A DNA stretch of 64,000 nt, taken from NCBI GenBank assembly GCA_963772315.1, contig CAVYWJ010000001.1, positions 1,134,656 to 1,198,655 of the forward strand. The letters run 5' to 3'. The DNA is from Haliangium sp963772315 (GTDB taxonomy: Bacteria > Myxococcota_A > Polyangia > Haliangiales > Haliangiaceae). Shown piece by piece: positions 9,164 through 21,966 of this stretch; within the stretch, counting starts at the first letter, position 1, and each line of letters starts with the position of its first letter. The notes under the pieces were generated by a model. The model had not been told where the DNA came from, searched no databases, and was given only the letters and a program-made list of their open reading frames with translations. Position numbers and translations under genes: made by a program.

Positions 9164-10585
9164 TCAGGGGTAGCCGTAGCGGGCGGGATCGATGCCAAAG
9201 GCCAGGCCGGCGAGCGGCTCGCCGACCGTGCGGCGCACGCGGTTCTCGTGCGCGATCTCGCGAAACAGGCCCAGGGCCGCGCGATCGTCGAGCGCGCGGG
9301 TGTCCTGGGCGAGGTGCTCGTCGAACAGGGCGCAGCGCAGGGCCCTGACCGTGTCCGCGTGCCAGAACGACGCGTTCATCTCGGTGTCGTCGCGGAAGGA
9401 GCGGTCGGCGACGTTGGCCGAGCCGATGGTGGCCCAGGCGTCGTCGACGAGCATGATCTTGGAGTGCACGTACACGTCGTGGTACTTGCCGGGGCCTTCG
9501 GCCGGGCTGTGATTGGACGCGATGCCGGCGAGCGTGAAGCGCTCGCGCTCGCGCAGTCGGTCGAAGAACGCGAACGCCAGCGCGTGCTCGCCGCTCTGCC
9601 GGGCCTGGACGAACTCGGGGTGCGCCTTGCCGGGGACGACGAAGACGACGTTGACGCCGCGGTCGAGGGCGGCGTACAGGCGTCCGATGATCATGGCCGA
9701 CGCGATCAGCTGGTCCTCGATGTAGATCGTCCGCTGGGCCGCGTCGATGGCGGCGATATACTGCTCGAGGATGCTGTGCTCGCCGCGCCTGATATCGAAT
9801 ACGGTATCGAATGCGGTATCGAAGGCCGCGCCGCCCGGCGTGGGCGCGCCGTTCGTGTAGCACGCGGGCCGCACGTTGCGCGTGATCTGCACCGGCACCG
9901 GGCCGGCCGGCGGGCTCACCGCGCGCGGAAACGGCAGGTCGTCGGCCGCGGCCGGATCCGGCCAGGCGCCATCGGCGCGCGTGCGCTCGCTGGCCTCGTT
10001 CCAGCGCTGCACGAAGTTGTGATGCACGTCGGTGGCCGCGGGGCCGCGCAGCTCGAGGTAGACGTCGTGGATGTTGCCGGCGTCGCGGTGCGGATGTCCG
10101 GGCACGGCGACCGAGGCGTCGTCGAGGTTGATGCCGCCGACGAACGCGATCTCGGTCGCTGCGCCTGCGTCGATGAGCCAGCTCTTCTGGTGGTGGCACA
10201 GCGGCGTGGGCAGCCGATCCCAGCGGGCCAGGAAGCGCGAGCCGCGCTCGCCCAGCCAGCGCCGCTCGTCCTCGGTGCCGGAGAAGTGCGTGCCCGGCTC
10301 CGAGGCCTCGAGCTCGGGCGCGCGCCAGAAGATGACGCGCACGTCGAGGCCGCGGGCGCGGGCGCGATCGAGCACGTCGAAGAAGCTGCCGTGCTCGCCG
10401 GGCATGCGAAAGGCGCGCTCGTGAAACGCAATGGTGACCCACACGCTGCGCCCGGCCGCGGCGACGGCGTCGCACAGGCGGCCGAAGGCCAGGGCGCCGT
10501 CGATGAGCGGGCAAACGGCGTTGCCGTCGCGTACGGGATAGCTTCCGGATCGGGCCGGGGGTACATGGGCCGCGTCGCGTGTCAT
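9164..10585 (-). CDS. Phospholipase D family protein
   Basis: About 473 residues with two HxKx4D (HKD) motifs: HQKSWLID near residue 130 and HSKIMLVDD near 370, the second followed by IGSANVADRSF. This is the paired catalytic layout of the phospholipase D/cardiolipin synthase superfamily, which acts on phosphodiester bonds by a phospho-His intermediate. The spacing (about 240 residues) and the IEDQLIAS segment before the second motif fit phosphatidyltransferases or phospholipases better than nucleases. No clear signal peptide. The start is taken at MTRDAAH; an in-frame ATG 42 bases upstream is possible. Around 9790-9825 a 12-base repeat encodes FDTAFDT. Confidence 0.85.
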   Translation of the reverse strand: MTRDAAHVPPARSGSYPVRDGNAVCPLIDGALAFGRLCDAVAAAGRSVWVTIAFHERAFRMPGEHGSFFDVLDRARARGLDVRVIFWRAPELEASEPGTHFSGTEDERRWLGERGSRFLARWDRLPTPLCHHQKSWLIDAGAATEIAFVGGINLDDASVAVPGHPHRDAGNIHDVYLELRGPAATDVHHNFVQRWNEASERTRADGAWPDPAAADDLPFPRAVSPPAGPVPVQITRNVRPACYTNGAPTPGGAAFDTAFDTVFDIRRGEHSILEQYIAAIDAAQRTIYIEDQLIASAMIIGRLYAALDRGVNVVFVVPGKAHPEFVQARQSGEHALAFAFFDRLRERERFTLAGIASNHSPAEGPGKYHDVYVHSKIMLVDDAWATIGSANVADRSFRDDTEMNASFWHADTVRALRCALFDEHLAQDTRALDDRAALGLFREIAHENRVRRTVGEPLAGLAFGIDPARYGYP

Positions 10586-10684
10586 GGAGATGACGCGATT
10601 AGCGCACGGGCGCGTCCCGGGCGGCAAGCGCCGTGTGCCCGCGCGCGCTGCCCGCGCTCGCCCGGTCCACCGGGTAACGCGGGG

Positions 10685-11204
10685 CTACAGCGTGCCCGCG
10701 ATCTCTTCCATGACGAACTGCTTGAGCAGGGTGAGCTCCGCGTCGGAGAACGGGACCTTCTCCGTCATGGCCGAGATCGCGTCTGCGGTGCAGTCGGGGT
10801 TGCTGGCCACGGAGAAGTCGGCGCGCACGTCCTCGTCGAAGGCGGCGACGAGCAGGCTGGTCTCCACCGAGTCGCCGATGAAGGGCACGCCGTTACAGCC
10901 CTCGAAGTTGCCGATCATGCCGCTGGCCATGCCCAGCAGGCTGGTCAGCGCGCTCTGGCGCGAAGCTCCAGTCCTGGGTCTGCTCGGTCTCTGCGGTGCG
11001 GCTCGGGCCCGCGGGCGCGTGGCAGCTGGCGCACTTGCTGCCGATGGTGTTGTAGAGCTGGGTGAAGGTGTCCTCGGGGCCGGCGTTGACCAGGCCTTCC
11101 TCGGCCTCGCAGGCGGTGAGGGCGAGCGCGGCCAGGCAGGCAACGCCCAGCAGGCGCCAGCCGGGCATCGAAGCAGTGTGCAGACGAGATGTTTGGGTGC
11201 TCAT
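10685..11204 (-). pseudogene. Lipoprotein with CxxCH haem-type motif, frameshifted
   Basis: The N-terminus has a lipoprotein signal (GVACLAALALTAC lipobox near residue 31) followed by DTFTQLYNTIGSKCASCHAP. CASCH is a cytochrome c-like haem attachment motif and is often found in myxobacterial 'planctomycete cytochrome C'-like proteins. The frame breaks near 10962-10968 (cgaagctcc). The other frame continues with SALTSLLGMASGMIGNFEGC and ends with DAELTLLKQFVMEEIAGTL, which reads like the end of the same protein. About 170 residues in total. Whether the break is real or an indel error cannot be decided. A periplasmic or outer-membrane electron-transfer role is inference. Confidence 0.55.
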
Positions 11205-11246
11205 GGGAGCGGTTCTCCTTGTTCGCGTTGGTGATCCGGATGCCAG

Positions 11247-14829
<3,583 letters not shown>

Positions 14830-15089
14830 GCAGGAGCGCGCCGAAGGCCCCAAGCGACGCACTGATACAGTAGCTTCCAAGTAGCTCCCCGGATCTCCGC
14901 TCGGGAGAGCGTGAGCGCGTTCGGGCGGACGCGGCGCCAGGCCGGCGGACCTGGCGGTCCGGCGGCCACCGCCGCTCGGTTCTCCGTTGGCATCCTCGCC
15001 CTGCGGGCGAGGAGCACTACGAAACGCCGCCCTCAGTCGCCCACGCCCCCCCTCGCTGCAATCCGGGGAGCTGGCTCTCGGACGACGCA

Positions 15090-15668
15090 CTAGCATCTCT
15101 TGTTCTCCCAGGCCTTCTCGTCCACCTGGATGAGACCGCCGCAGACCACACGCTCCAGGTGAATGCCACGCCACACCGCGCGGACCTCGGTCTCTGACTT
15201 GCCAGCGTGACGCTCGCCAATGGCACGCCAGAGCTGGCGGCGGTGCAGGTTCAAACGCTCCACCACACGGGTGAGCTGGGCAAGGTCGACGTCCTCCTTG
15301 CACTTGTCAGCAGTATGCCTGAGCAGGCCGTCGAGCGCCTCGCCCACACAACTCGCAACCAATAGCTGATCCATCCACTCGGCATCGGTGCGTACCTCGC
15401 TGTAGAGCGCAACGACATCGCCCAGGCTGCTCGCGCCCGGATCCGGATTCCTGGCCTCCAGCGCCTCGCGCGTGATGTCCTCACCCTTGGGCGCAATGCC
15501 AGCCTGGTGCAGATCGTTCTCGATGGCGCGAAAGTCGCCCGCTGCCTGCTGCTCCAGCGCAGTCTTCTGATCGGTGAGCACGATGTCCGGGGCCTTGACA
15601 CAGCCGGCAACCAGGCCAGCCCACACGAGCCCCGCAGCCATCACTCTCGGCCAGATGTTCGGCTTCAT
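15090..15668 (-). CDS. Lipoprotein, translationally coupled to AsmA-like protein
   Basis: A 192-residue lipoprotein: MKPNIWPRVMAAGLVWAGLVAGC gives a signal peptide with lipobox AGC near residue 23. The mature part is mostly helical, with DQKTALEQQAAGDFRAIENDL near the start and four more Cys. Its start codon overlaps the stop codon of the giant AsmA-like gene (ATGA at 15665-15668), so the two are co-translated. In enterobacteria the AsmA-like ydbH sits with the small lipoprotein ynbE and ydbL. The arrangement here is similar, although I cannot show homology. A partner role in envelope lipid transport is inference. Confidence 0.7.
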   Translation of the reverse strand: MKPNIWPRVMAAGLVWAGLVAGCVKAPDIVLTDQKTALEQQAAGDFRAIENDLHQAGIAPKGEDITREALEARNPDPGASSLGDVVALYSEVRTDAEWMDQLLVASCVGEALDGLLRHTADKCKEDVDLAQLTRVVERLNLHRRQLWRAIGERHAGKSETEVRAVWRGIHLERVVCGGLIQVDEKAWENKRC

Positions 15669-18600
15669 GGTGCCGCTCCTTGCGCGGGCGCCACCCCCTC
15701 GGGCGGCGCAGTTGATTGCGTCTCTTCTTCTTTGCCTACTGACTCGCCGTCCGATTGCTCCTCCGGTTCGCTGTCGGGCTCGTCGCCTGACTTATCGTCC
15801 GGCTTGCCAGTCGGCGGCGCGGCCGGGGTGAGGTAGGGGGCGACGTACAGGTTGAGCAGCGGGCCCAGGGCGATGCCGCGGATCTCGTCGATGCGGATCA
15901 CGCTGGCAGCACCGCCGAGATCGATCTTGGCGTCGAGGAAGCCGTCCTTCATGCGCAGACGCAGGAACTCGGGATAGCCGACGCGCAGGCCCAGACGCAC
16001 GCTGTTGAAGTCGGGATCCTCGTGATAGGGATCGATGATGTCGAGCATGGCGTAGAGGTGCTGCTTGCCCATGCGAACGAACTGCACCCGGCCCTCCAGC
16101 GCCAGCGGATCGGGCGAGAACACCAGCGCCGCGTTGGCGTCGAGGATCTCATCGCTGTTCTTGCTCGGGCGGAGGCCGGTGGCGTTGCCGCGGAACAGCA
16201 CGCGCGGCTTGCCGTTGCGGTAATCAACCACGAGCTGACCCGTGATGTTGCCGCCCAGGTAGCCGAGCTGCAGCTGGTCGAGCGCCAGGCTGTCGCGCTC
16301 GATGCGCAGATTGCCCGCGATCGGGCCGATGGGCTGGCCCATGCCCAGCCAGACCTTGTTGACGCTGAGGTAGTGCTGGCCGCGCAGGAACGGATGCACG
16401 TCGAGGAAACGCGTGCGCGAGTAGAGGTTCTTGGCCGGGCCCTCGAGCACACGCACGCCGCCGTCAGGCAGGAGCGCGAGCTCGACCAGCACGGGGATGC
16501 GGCCGTTGACGTTCTGCACCGCCAGGCCAACGCCGGGCACGCCGATCTGCACATGCACACCGTCGAGCTCGGCACGCAGGCCGATCAGGAACGCGGTGAG
16601 ATCGCCCGACTCGACCTGGAACGGGAAGGCAACACGACCGCGCAGGCGCGGGCTGTTCTTGCCGAGGGTGATGCGGCCGAGATCCTGGCGCAGGTTGCCC
16701 GAGAGCGTCAGCGCCTGGCGGCCAGGGATCGCCCGCTCCGCGTCGAGGGTGGCGCCGCTGGCGCTCGGGGGCGCGAGCTGGTCCATGGCCAGCTGGGCGG
16801 TGAGCGCGGTGCCGCTGGCGCTCGGGGGCGCGAGCTGGTCCATGGCCAGCTGGGCGGTGAGCGCGGTGCCGCCGGCAGGGTTGTCGAAGCGCAGCTCGTC
16901 GACGTACAGGGAGGTCATCTGGTCCAGGTGTCCGCGCACCACCATCTTGGCTTTCTCGACCGGATAGCCGATGAACGGCTGCGTGACACGGCCGATCTCG
17001 GTGGTCGATGCGAGGGTGACGCGGCTCTGCTCGGGCGCGCCCGGCGACGACACCTCCAGGCGATGGACGAGATCCGCCACCTCGATGACCTTGTCCTCGC
17101 TGGTCACATGCATGCGCGGCAGGTCGAGCGCGATCACCGCGTGCGCGGCGTCATCCTTGCGCGCGCCATCCAGACGCAGGGTGAGCTTGGGGATCTTCAC
17201 GGCCTCGGTGGCCGCGCGGTAGTCCAGACCCTCGAGGCTCACGGTGAGCTGCTGCTCGCCGCGCAGCGCGGCCAGCGCGTCGTCGGCCAGGATGGGCGTG
17301 CCGTCCTCGAAGCGCTGGATGAGCTCGCGCACCTCGCCGCGACCGGCGACCTGCAGGCGCAGCGCCTTCCAGTTGACCTGATGCTGCTCGCGCACGGACG
17401 CGGGCAAGAGCTCCTCGATGGCCTCGAGCTTGTCGGCGCCAAGAGCAATCTCGTAGCCGAGCCGGCGCTGGGCGGCCGTGAAGCCGGCGTCGAGGCGGGC
17501 CTCGATCTCCGGGCCGCGCGGGCCGCGCACGGCCAGGTTCAGACGCGCGGCGGGCGCGCGCAGATCCGCGTGCGCGTCCCCGGTGACGGTGAGCTCGGTC
17601 TTCCTGGCCTCCTTGCCCTCGCCCGTGGACGCGCGCAGGTCCAGGCGCAGCCTGGCGTCGTAAGCCTTGCGCGCGCCGTGCATGGTGACGTCGAGCGCGA
17701 GCGCGGGCACGGCCACCGAGACCTGCTCGGCGGGCAACGCGATCTCCGGCAGGGCGCCCTCGACGTGCACACGGCCGCGGGTGCGCAGCGGGTCGGTCGG
17801 GTGCATGACCAGATTCTCCACGCGCCACGACAGGCGGGCGCCGTCGAGCTGCATCACACGCTGACCGCGGGTGGGCGAGTCCGGCGCGGTGTCGTGCACC
17901 TCCAGGCTGCCCAGGGGCAGGGTGCCCGAGAGCGTGAGCGGTCCGTCGCCGCGCAGCTCGGTCTCGACCGTGAGGCCGACGCGGCGCCCCTCGGCGCGCA
18001 CCGTGGGCGTGCGCGCCGAGAGGGTGGGCAGGGCCGTGGTCACGGAGATGTGGCCGCGCGGCAGGGCCTCGTCACCCATGGTCATGCCGTCGGCGCGCAC
18101 GCCGAACGATGCGTCACGCAAGGTGAGGGCCACGCCGTCGGCGCTGCGCACGTCGATCGCGGCCACGGGCAAGTCGATGCGGGCGTCGAACGAGGTCGGG
18201 CTGCGCACCGTGGCCTGGATCTTCGCCCGCGCGTCCGAGACCGCCACGTTGTCGCTGCCATCGGCGAGCGCGAGCTTGCCCAGGCGCGCGTCGGCCTGGA
18301 CGCTGGCCGGGGTGGCAAAGTCGGGATCGAGATCCGCCACGTTCCAGGACAGGATCACGTCGCGCGCCTGCACGCGCGGCCCGCGCCGGCCCTGGCGAAA
18401 CGACATGGCCGCGATCGGCAGCTCGCCGCGCATCTGGACGAGCGTGCCGGGCGTGCCGGGCGTGCCGGGCGTGCCAGCCGGCCCGGCCGTGATCGTACTG
18501 CTCAGGCGCGTCACGCCGAGCTCGGCCGTGGCGTCGGGGAGCACGGCCTCGGCGCCTGCGAGCGAGGCGTCGATCGCGAACGTACCGCGGCTGGCCTGGG

Positions 18601-20095
18601 GATTGGCCACATCGAGCGCGAGGTCCGTGCCGGTCAGCGAGACCTTCAGGCCGTGCACGGACGTGCGCTCGCCAGCCATCTCGGCCTCCAGCCGCTCGAG
18701 CTCGAGCGCGCCGTCGAGCTGGCCCAGCAGCGTCGCGCCCGCCGCGCCCTCAGCGCCGGCCGCGCCGGGCTGCTGCGGCGGCAGCTCGAGATCGAACCTG
18801 AGCTGTGCGCTGTCGACGGCCAGCTTCTGGCCGTCGCGATCGACGCGCGCGCTGCCGACCTTGCCGCGCACTGCGACGTTGCCGCGCGTGGGCAGGCCGG
18901 TCTGGCCGTCCAGGGCGAGGTCGGTGATCTCGTAAGTGAGCGCGGTGTCCGCGAGCGTGATCCCGGACAGGAGGTCCGGGGCCAGCGCGGCCAGGCGCGT
19001 GGCGTCGAGTCGGCCCGCGAGCCGCTCGATGTGGGTCGCGAGCGCGCCGTCGGGCCGATCGTCGAGCGTCAGCCGGGCCTCGGACGTGAACACGCCGTCG
19101 AGCACGCGCAGCTCGTGCAGCTCGACGTGGGTGCGGCCCGCGGCCGGCTCGAAGCGCACGGCCAGGCGGGCGCGGAACACCTCGCCCGGCAGCGCCACGC
19201 CAGGCACGAGATCCTGGCGCACCAGCTCGCCCTGCACCGCCAGCTCCACGCGATCGGGCGCGGGCGTGGTCATGGCGTGCGCGACGCGCATCAGCATCTC
19301 CCGCGGACGCGCGTCCGGCCCGCTGGGCTCGACCACCGTCAGCTTGAGCCCGTCGTCGCACGAGCCCAGGCGCATCTTGGTCGCCAGCGTGCCCGGGCGG
19401 CTCTGGAACGGGCCGCCCATGCACACGCCGCCGAGCGTGACGTGGCGCTGCACCTGGCGGTTCTCCAGCTCGATGAGCTCGAAGGACACATCGCGCACTG
19501 TCAGCGCATCGACCGCGAGCGCGGGCAGCGCGTCCTGGAGGAGATGGGACAGCGGGATGACTGCCTCCTGCTCCTCGGGCTCGGCCGGGAAGCGCTTGGC
19601 CAGCTCGATGATCGAGGAGCCGCCGTGCTCGTCGATGACCACACGCACGGTCACGCCCTCGACCGTGATCGCGCCCAGCCGCGGCTCGCCGCGCATGATC
19701 GACCAGAAATCCCAGGTCGCGTCCAGGCGGCCGATGTGGAGGAGATCGGGCGCGTACTCGGTGTACGGCGCCGGCGTGTGCACGCGCAGGTTCTCGGCGT
19801 GCATGCCGGTGAAGAGATCGATCGAGAGCGCGTCGTAGCTGACGTCGAGCTGGTAGTCCGCGGCCAGGCTGCCGCGCAGGAAGCCGGAGACCTGCGGGTT
19901 GTCGAGGCGCGCGAGCAGGATGACCAGGGTGCCGGCCAGCACCGTGACCAGGAAGACCAGGGACACCAGGCCCCAGCCGACCACGCGCCTGGCGCGGCGC
20001 TTGCGCCTGGGCGCGCCCCTGGGCCCGGCGCCCGGTGTGCCGGCCGGGTCAGGCCCGGCGGTTGTGTCTGTGGAGGAAGGAGAAGGCTCGCTCAC
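15665..20095 (-). CDS. Giant AsmA/YdbH-like (DUF748-type) inner-membrane-anchored protein
   Basis: About 1,476 residues. A Pro/Arg-rich cytoplasmic start is followed by one transmembrane segment (VVGWGLVSLVFLVTVLAGTLVILLA). A very long periplasmic beta-rich region comes next, opening with LDNPQVSGFLRGSLAADYQLDVSYDALSIDLF and ending with the GLRPSKNSDEILDANAALVFSPDPLALEGRVQFVRM block, typical of AsmA/DUF748/YdbH proteins. These form bridge-like grooves that carry phospholipids between membranes. A Pro/Glu-rich acidic tail closes the protein. The GTG at 20095 (VSEPSPSS) is taken as start; an ATG at 20245 would overlap the divergent promoter region. A 57-base in-frame duplication lies near 16,755-16,870. 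Confidence 0.75.
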   Translation of the reverse strand: MSEPSPSSTDTTAGPDPAGTPGAGPRGAPRRKRRARRVVGWGLVSLVFLVTVLAGTLVILLARLDNPQVSGFLRGSLAADYQLDVSYDALSIDLFTGMHAENLRVHTPAPYTEYAPDLLHIGRLDATWDFWSIMRGEPRLGAITVEGVTVRVVIDEHGGSSIIELAKRFPAEPEEQEAVIPLSHLLQDALPALAVDALTVRDVSFELIELENRQVQRHVTLGGVCMGGPFQSRPGTLATKMRLGSCDDGLKLTVVEPSGPDARPREMLMRVAHAMTTPAPDRVELAVQGELVRQDLVPGVALPGEVFRARLAVRFEPAAGRTHVELHELRVLDGVFTSEARLTLDDRPDGALATHIERLAGRLDATRLAALAPDLLSGITLADTALTYEITDLALDGQTGLPTRGNVAVRGKVGSARVDRDGQKLAVDSAQLRFDLELPPQQPGAAGAEGAAGATLLGQLDGALELERLEAEMAGERTSVHGLKVSLTGTDLALDVANPQASRGTFAIDASLAGAEAVLPDATAELGVTRLSSTITAGPAGTPGTPGTPGTLVQMRGELPIAAMSFRQGRRGPRVQARDVILSWNVADLDPDFATPASVQADARLGKLALADGSDNVAVSDARAKIQATVRSPTSFDARIDLPVAAIDVRSADGVALTLRDASFGVRADGMTMGDEALPRGHISVTTALPTLSARTPTVRAEGRRVGLTVETELRGDGPLTLSGTLPLGSLEVHDTAPDSPTRGQRVMQLDGARLSWRVENLVMHPTDPLRTRGRVHVEGALPEIALPAEQVSVAVPALALDVTMHGARKAYDARLRLDLRASTGEGKEARKTELTVTGDAHADLRAPAARLNLAVRGPRGPEIEARLDAGFTAAQRRLGYEIALGADKLEAIEELLPASVREQHQVNWKALRLQVAGRGEVRELIQRFEDGTPILADDALAALRGEQQLTVSLEGLDYRAATEAVKIPKLTLRLDGARKDDAAHAVIALDLPRMHVTSEDKVIEVADLVHRLEVSSPGAPEQSRVTLASTTEIGRVTQPFIGYPVEKAKMVVRGHLDQMTSLYVDELRFDNPAGGTALTAQLAMDQLAPPSASGTALTAQLAMDQLAPPSASGATLDAERAIPGRQALTLSGNLRQDLGRITLGKNSPRLRGRVAFPFQVESGDLTAFLIGLRAELDGVHVQIGVPGVGLAVQNVNGRIPVLVELALLPDGGVRVLEGPAKNLYSRTRFLDVHPFLRGQHYLSVNKVWLGMGQPIGPIAGNLRIERDSLALDQLQLGYLGGNITGQLVVDYRNGKPRVLFRGNATGLRPSKNSDEILDANAALVFSPDPLALEGRVQFVRMGKQHLYAMLDIIDPYHEDPDFNSVRLGLRVGYPEFLRLRMKDGFLDAKIDLGGAASVIRIDEIRGIALGPLLNLYVAPYLTPAAPPTGKPDDKSGDEPDSEPEEQSDGESVGKEEETQSTAPPEGVAPAQGAAP
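16755..16868. repeat. 57-bp perfect tandem duplication within the AsmA-like gene
   Basis: Two consecutive identical 57-base units encode TALTAQLAMDQLAPPSASG twice. The unit is a multiple of three, so the frame is kept. It looks like a recent duplication. Confidence 0.8.
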
Positions 20096-20313
20096 CGTGA
20101 CCCCTAGATCCTGTAGACCCGATAGTCCGATAGCATCGGCTCGTCGTGGCCGGAAGCGTCTGTGGCCGCGCCTGCCGGAGCGCCGACATCGCCCCGGTGC
20201 GGGACGTCGATCGCGCCGAATATCGCAGAAGGCCCTGGTGCGCACAAGCGCGGTCGCGGCATGCCCGGCCCGGCAACTTGACGCGCTGGTCGGAACCGGG
20301 GAGAGTGCCGGCC

Positions 20314-21270
20314 ATGCACGAGGATCCGCGCGCCGTGACGCGCGCCGTGTTGCGGCTGCTGGTCGGCGCGGTGATGATCAGCTTCGCGCCCGTGTTCGTG
20401 CGCCTGGTCGAGTTGCCGGCGACGGTCATCGGGTTCTACCGCACGTTCGTCGGCGGCGTGGTGCTGCTCGTCTGGGTGCTGGCGCGCGGCGTGCCGCTGC
20501 GCGTGAGCCGGCCCGCGTTCCTGGCCCTGGCCGTGGGCGGCGCTGCGTTCGCCGTGGATCTGGCCATGTGGCACCGGAGCGTCTGGTACGTGGGTCCGGG
20601 GCTGTCGACGCTGCTGGCCAACTTCCAGGTGTTCGTGCTGGCGCTGGTCGGGGTGCTGTTCTTTGGCGAGCGGGTGCACCTGCGCCTGGTGGTGTCGATC
20701 GTGCTGGCCGTGGTCGGCCTGGGGCTGATCGTTGGCCTGCGCTGGGATCTGCTCGACGACCAGTATCGCTGGGGCCTGATCCTGGGCCTGCTGACCGCGG
20801 GCGCGTACGCCACCTACATCCTCTGCCTGCGCTGGGCCACCATGCATGTTCCGGTCGGGGACGCGGCCGGCGCCACACCGCCCACGCGCGCGCCGGGACG
20901 GGATCTGGCGCTGGCGTCGCTGATCGCGGCGGGCCTCCTCGGGGTGGGAGCGTGGGTGGAGGGCGAGTCGCTGATCGTCACGTCGCTGCGCGATGGCGGG
21001 CTGCTGGTGGCCTATGCGCTGGTGGCGCAGGTGCTCGGCTGGATCCTGATCTCGAGCGCGCTCGGGCACGTGCCGGCGTCGCGCGTGGGCCTGATCCTGC
21101 TGCTGCAGCCGGCGCTGGCGTTCGTGTGGGACGTGCTCCTGTTCGCGCGCCCGGTCACGATGCGCGAGAGCGTGGGGGCGACCCTGGCGCTGGCCGGTAT
21201 CTATTTTGGCTCCCGGCTCGGGCCCCGGCTCGGGGCCGGCGCGCCGCCGCCGCCGCCGCGCGTGGACTGA
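20314..21270 (+). CDS. EamA (DMT superfamily) permease
   Basis: A 318-residue protein with about ten hydrophobic segments in two EamA halves. The first half includes MISFAPVFVRLVELPATVIGFYRTFVGG, the usual signature, and LSTLLANFQVFVLALVGVLFFGERV. The second half includes LGHVPASRVGLILLLQPALAFVWDVLLF. Drug/metabolite transporters export small metabolites or amino acids; the substrate cannot be told. Start set at the ATG for MHEDPRAV (20314), with GAGAG upstream; the frame is open further upstream but reads as non-membrane Arg-rich sequence. Transcribed away from the AsmA-like gene, leaving a 218-base divergent promoter region. Confidence 0.85.
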   Translation: MHEDPRAVTRAVLRLLVGAVMISFAPVFVRLVELPATVIGFYRTFVGGVVLLVWVLARGVPLRVSRPAFLALAVGGAAFAVDLAMWHRSVWYVGPGLSTLLANFQVFVLALVGVLFFGERVHLRLVVSIVLAVVGLGLIVGLRWDLLDDQYRWGLILGLLTAGAYATYILCLRWATMHVPVGDAAGATPPTRAPGRDLALASLIAAGLLGVGAWVEGESLIVTSLRDGGLLVAYALVAQVLGWILISSALGHVPASRVGLILLLQPALAFVWDVLLFARPVTMRESVGATLALAGIYFGSRLGPRLGAGAPPPPPRVD

Positions 21271-21429
21271 CCCGCGTCCGATCGCCCGGCGGCGTCTCCG
21301 GATAGGCCCGCCCGCGGGAGAAGACGCGCCGGGCAGACCTGGGCTTCGCCGGCGCCGGGCAGGAACGGGCGCGAATACATTTCGGCGAGGCTGCAGACGC
21401 GCGTCGAATCGCGGTCGCGGAGCGCGGCA

Positions 21430-21770
21430 ACCGCGGCCACGTGCGTCCGAGGGGGCGCCGAGAGTCTGGCGCGTGCGTCGCCGCGCGTCGGAGAGGTCGC
21501 CGAGGTTTCGGCACGGGCGTCGTCGCGCGTCGAGAGGGCGGCGGGAATTTCGGCGAGGGTGGCGCCGCGCGTCCGGTGGGGTGCCGAGCCGCGGGGGCGT
21601 GCATCGACGCGGGTCGGGCGGGTCGCCGGAATTCTGGCGAGCGCGTCGCCGCGCGTCGGGAGCCGCGCCAGGATCTTGCGTGGCCTGTTCGACGCGGGTC
21701 GGGCGGGTCGCCGGAATCCTGGCGAGCGCGTCGCCGCGCGTCGGGTCGCGCGCTGACCGGCAGGCGCGGG
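21430..21770. repeat. Degenerate ~42-bp tandem repeats in an intergenic region
   Basis: The 696 bases between the permease and the beta-barrel gene contain no convincing gene. About eight diverged units with a period near 42 bases are visible, each with a core like gcgagcgcgtcgccgcgcgtcg preceded by gccggaattctg-like sequence. All frames are open over much of it because stop triplets are rare, which creates overlapping Arg-rich open frames on both strands. I regard these as non-coding. Function unknown. Confidence 0.6.
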
Positions 21771-21966
21771 GATCGGCGTGAGCGGGGCATGTGGCGGGGC
21801 GCTCACGGCGTTGCCCTTTCATGTCGCGGGCGGTGTGAACGAGACATCACACTGGCGGCGCCCCGGCCCGCCCTGCACGAGTCAAAAAGCAGGGATGGCA
21901 ATGACTTGAGAACTGCGTAGAATTAGGCATGCACTTTGCGGAGAAGGTGGACTCGGAGAGTTGACC

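Noticed and set aside
16022..20107. A 1,361-residue open frame on the + strand opposite the AsmA-like gene
   Set aside because: Its composition (His/Arg/Ala/Gly-rich, no domain) is typical of an antisense shadow in GC-rich DNA.
21206..21822. Overlapping Arg-rich open frames on both strands
   Set aside because: They follow the degenerate 42-bp repeats and lack a plausible start, domain or natural composition.
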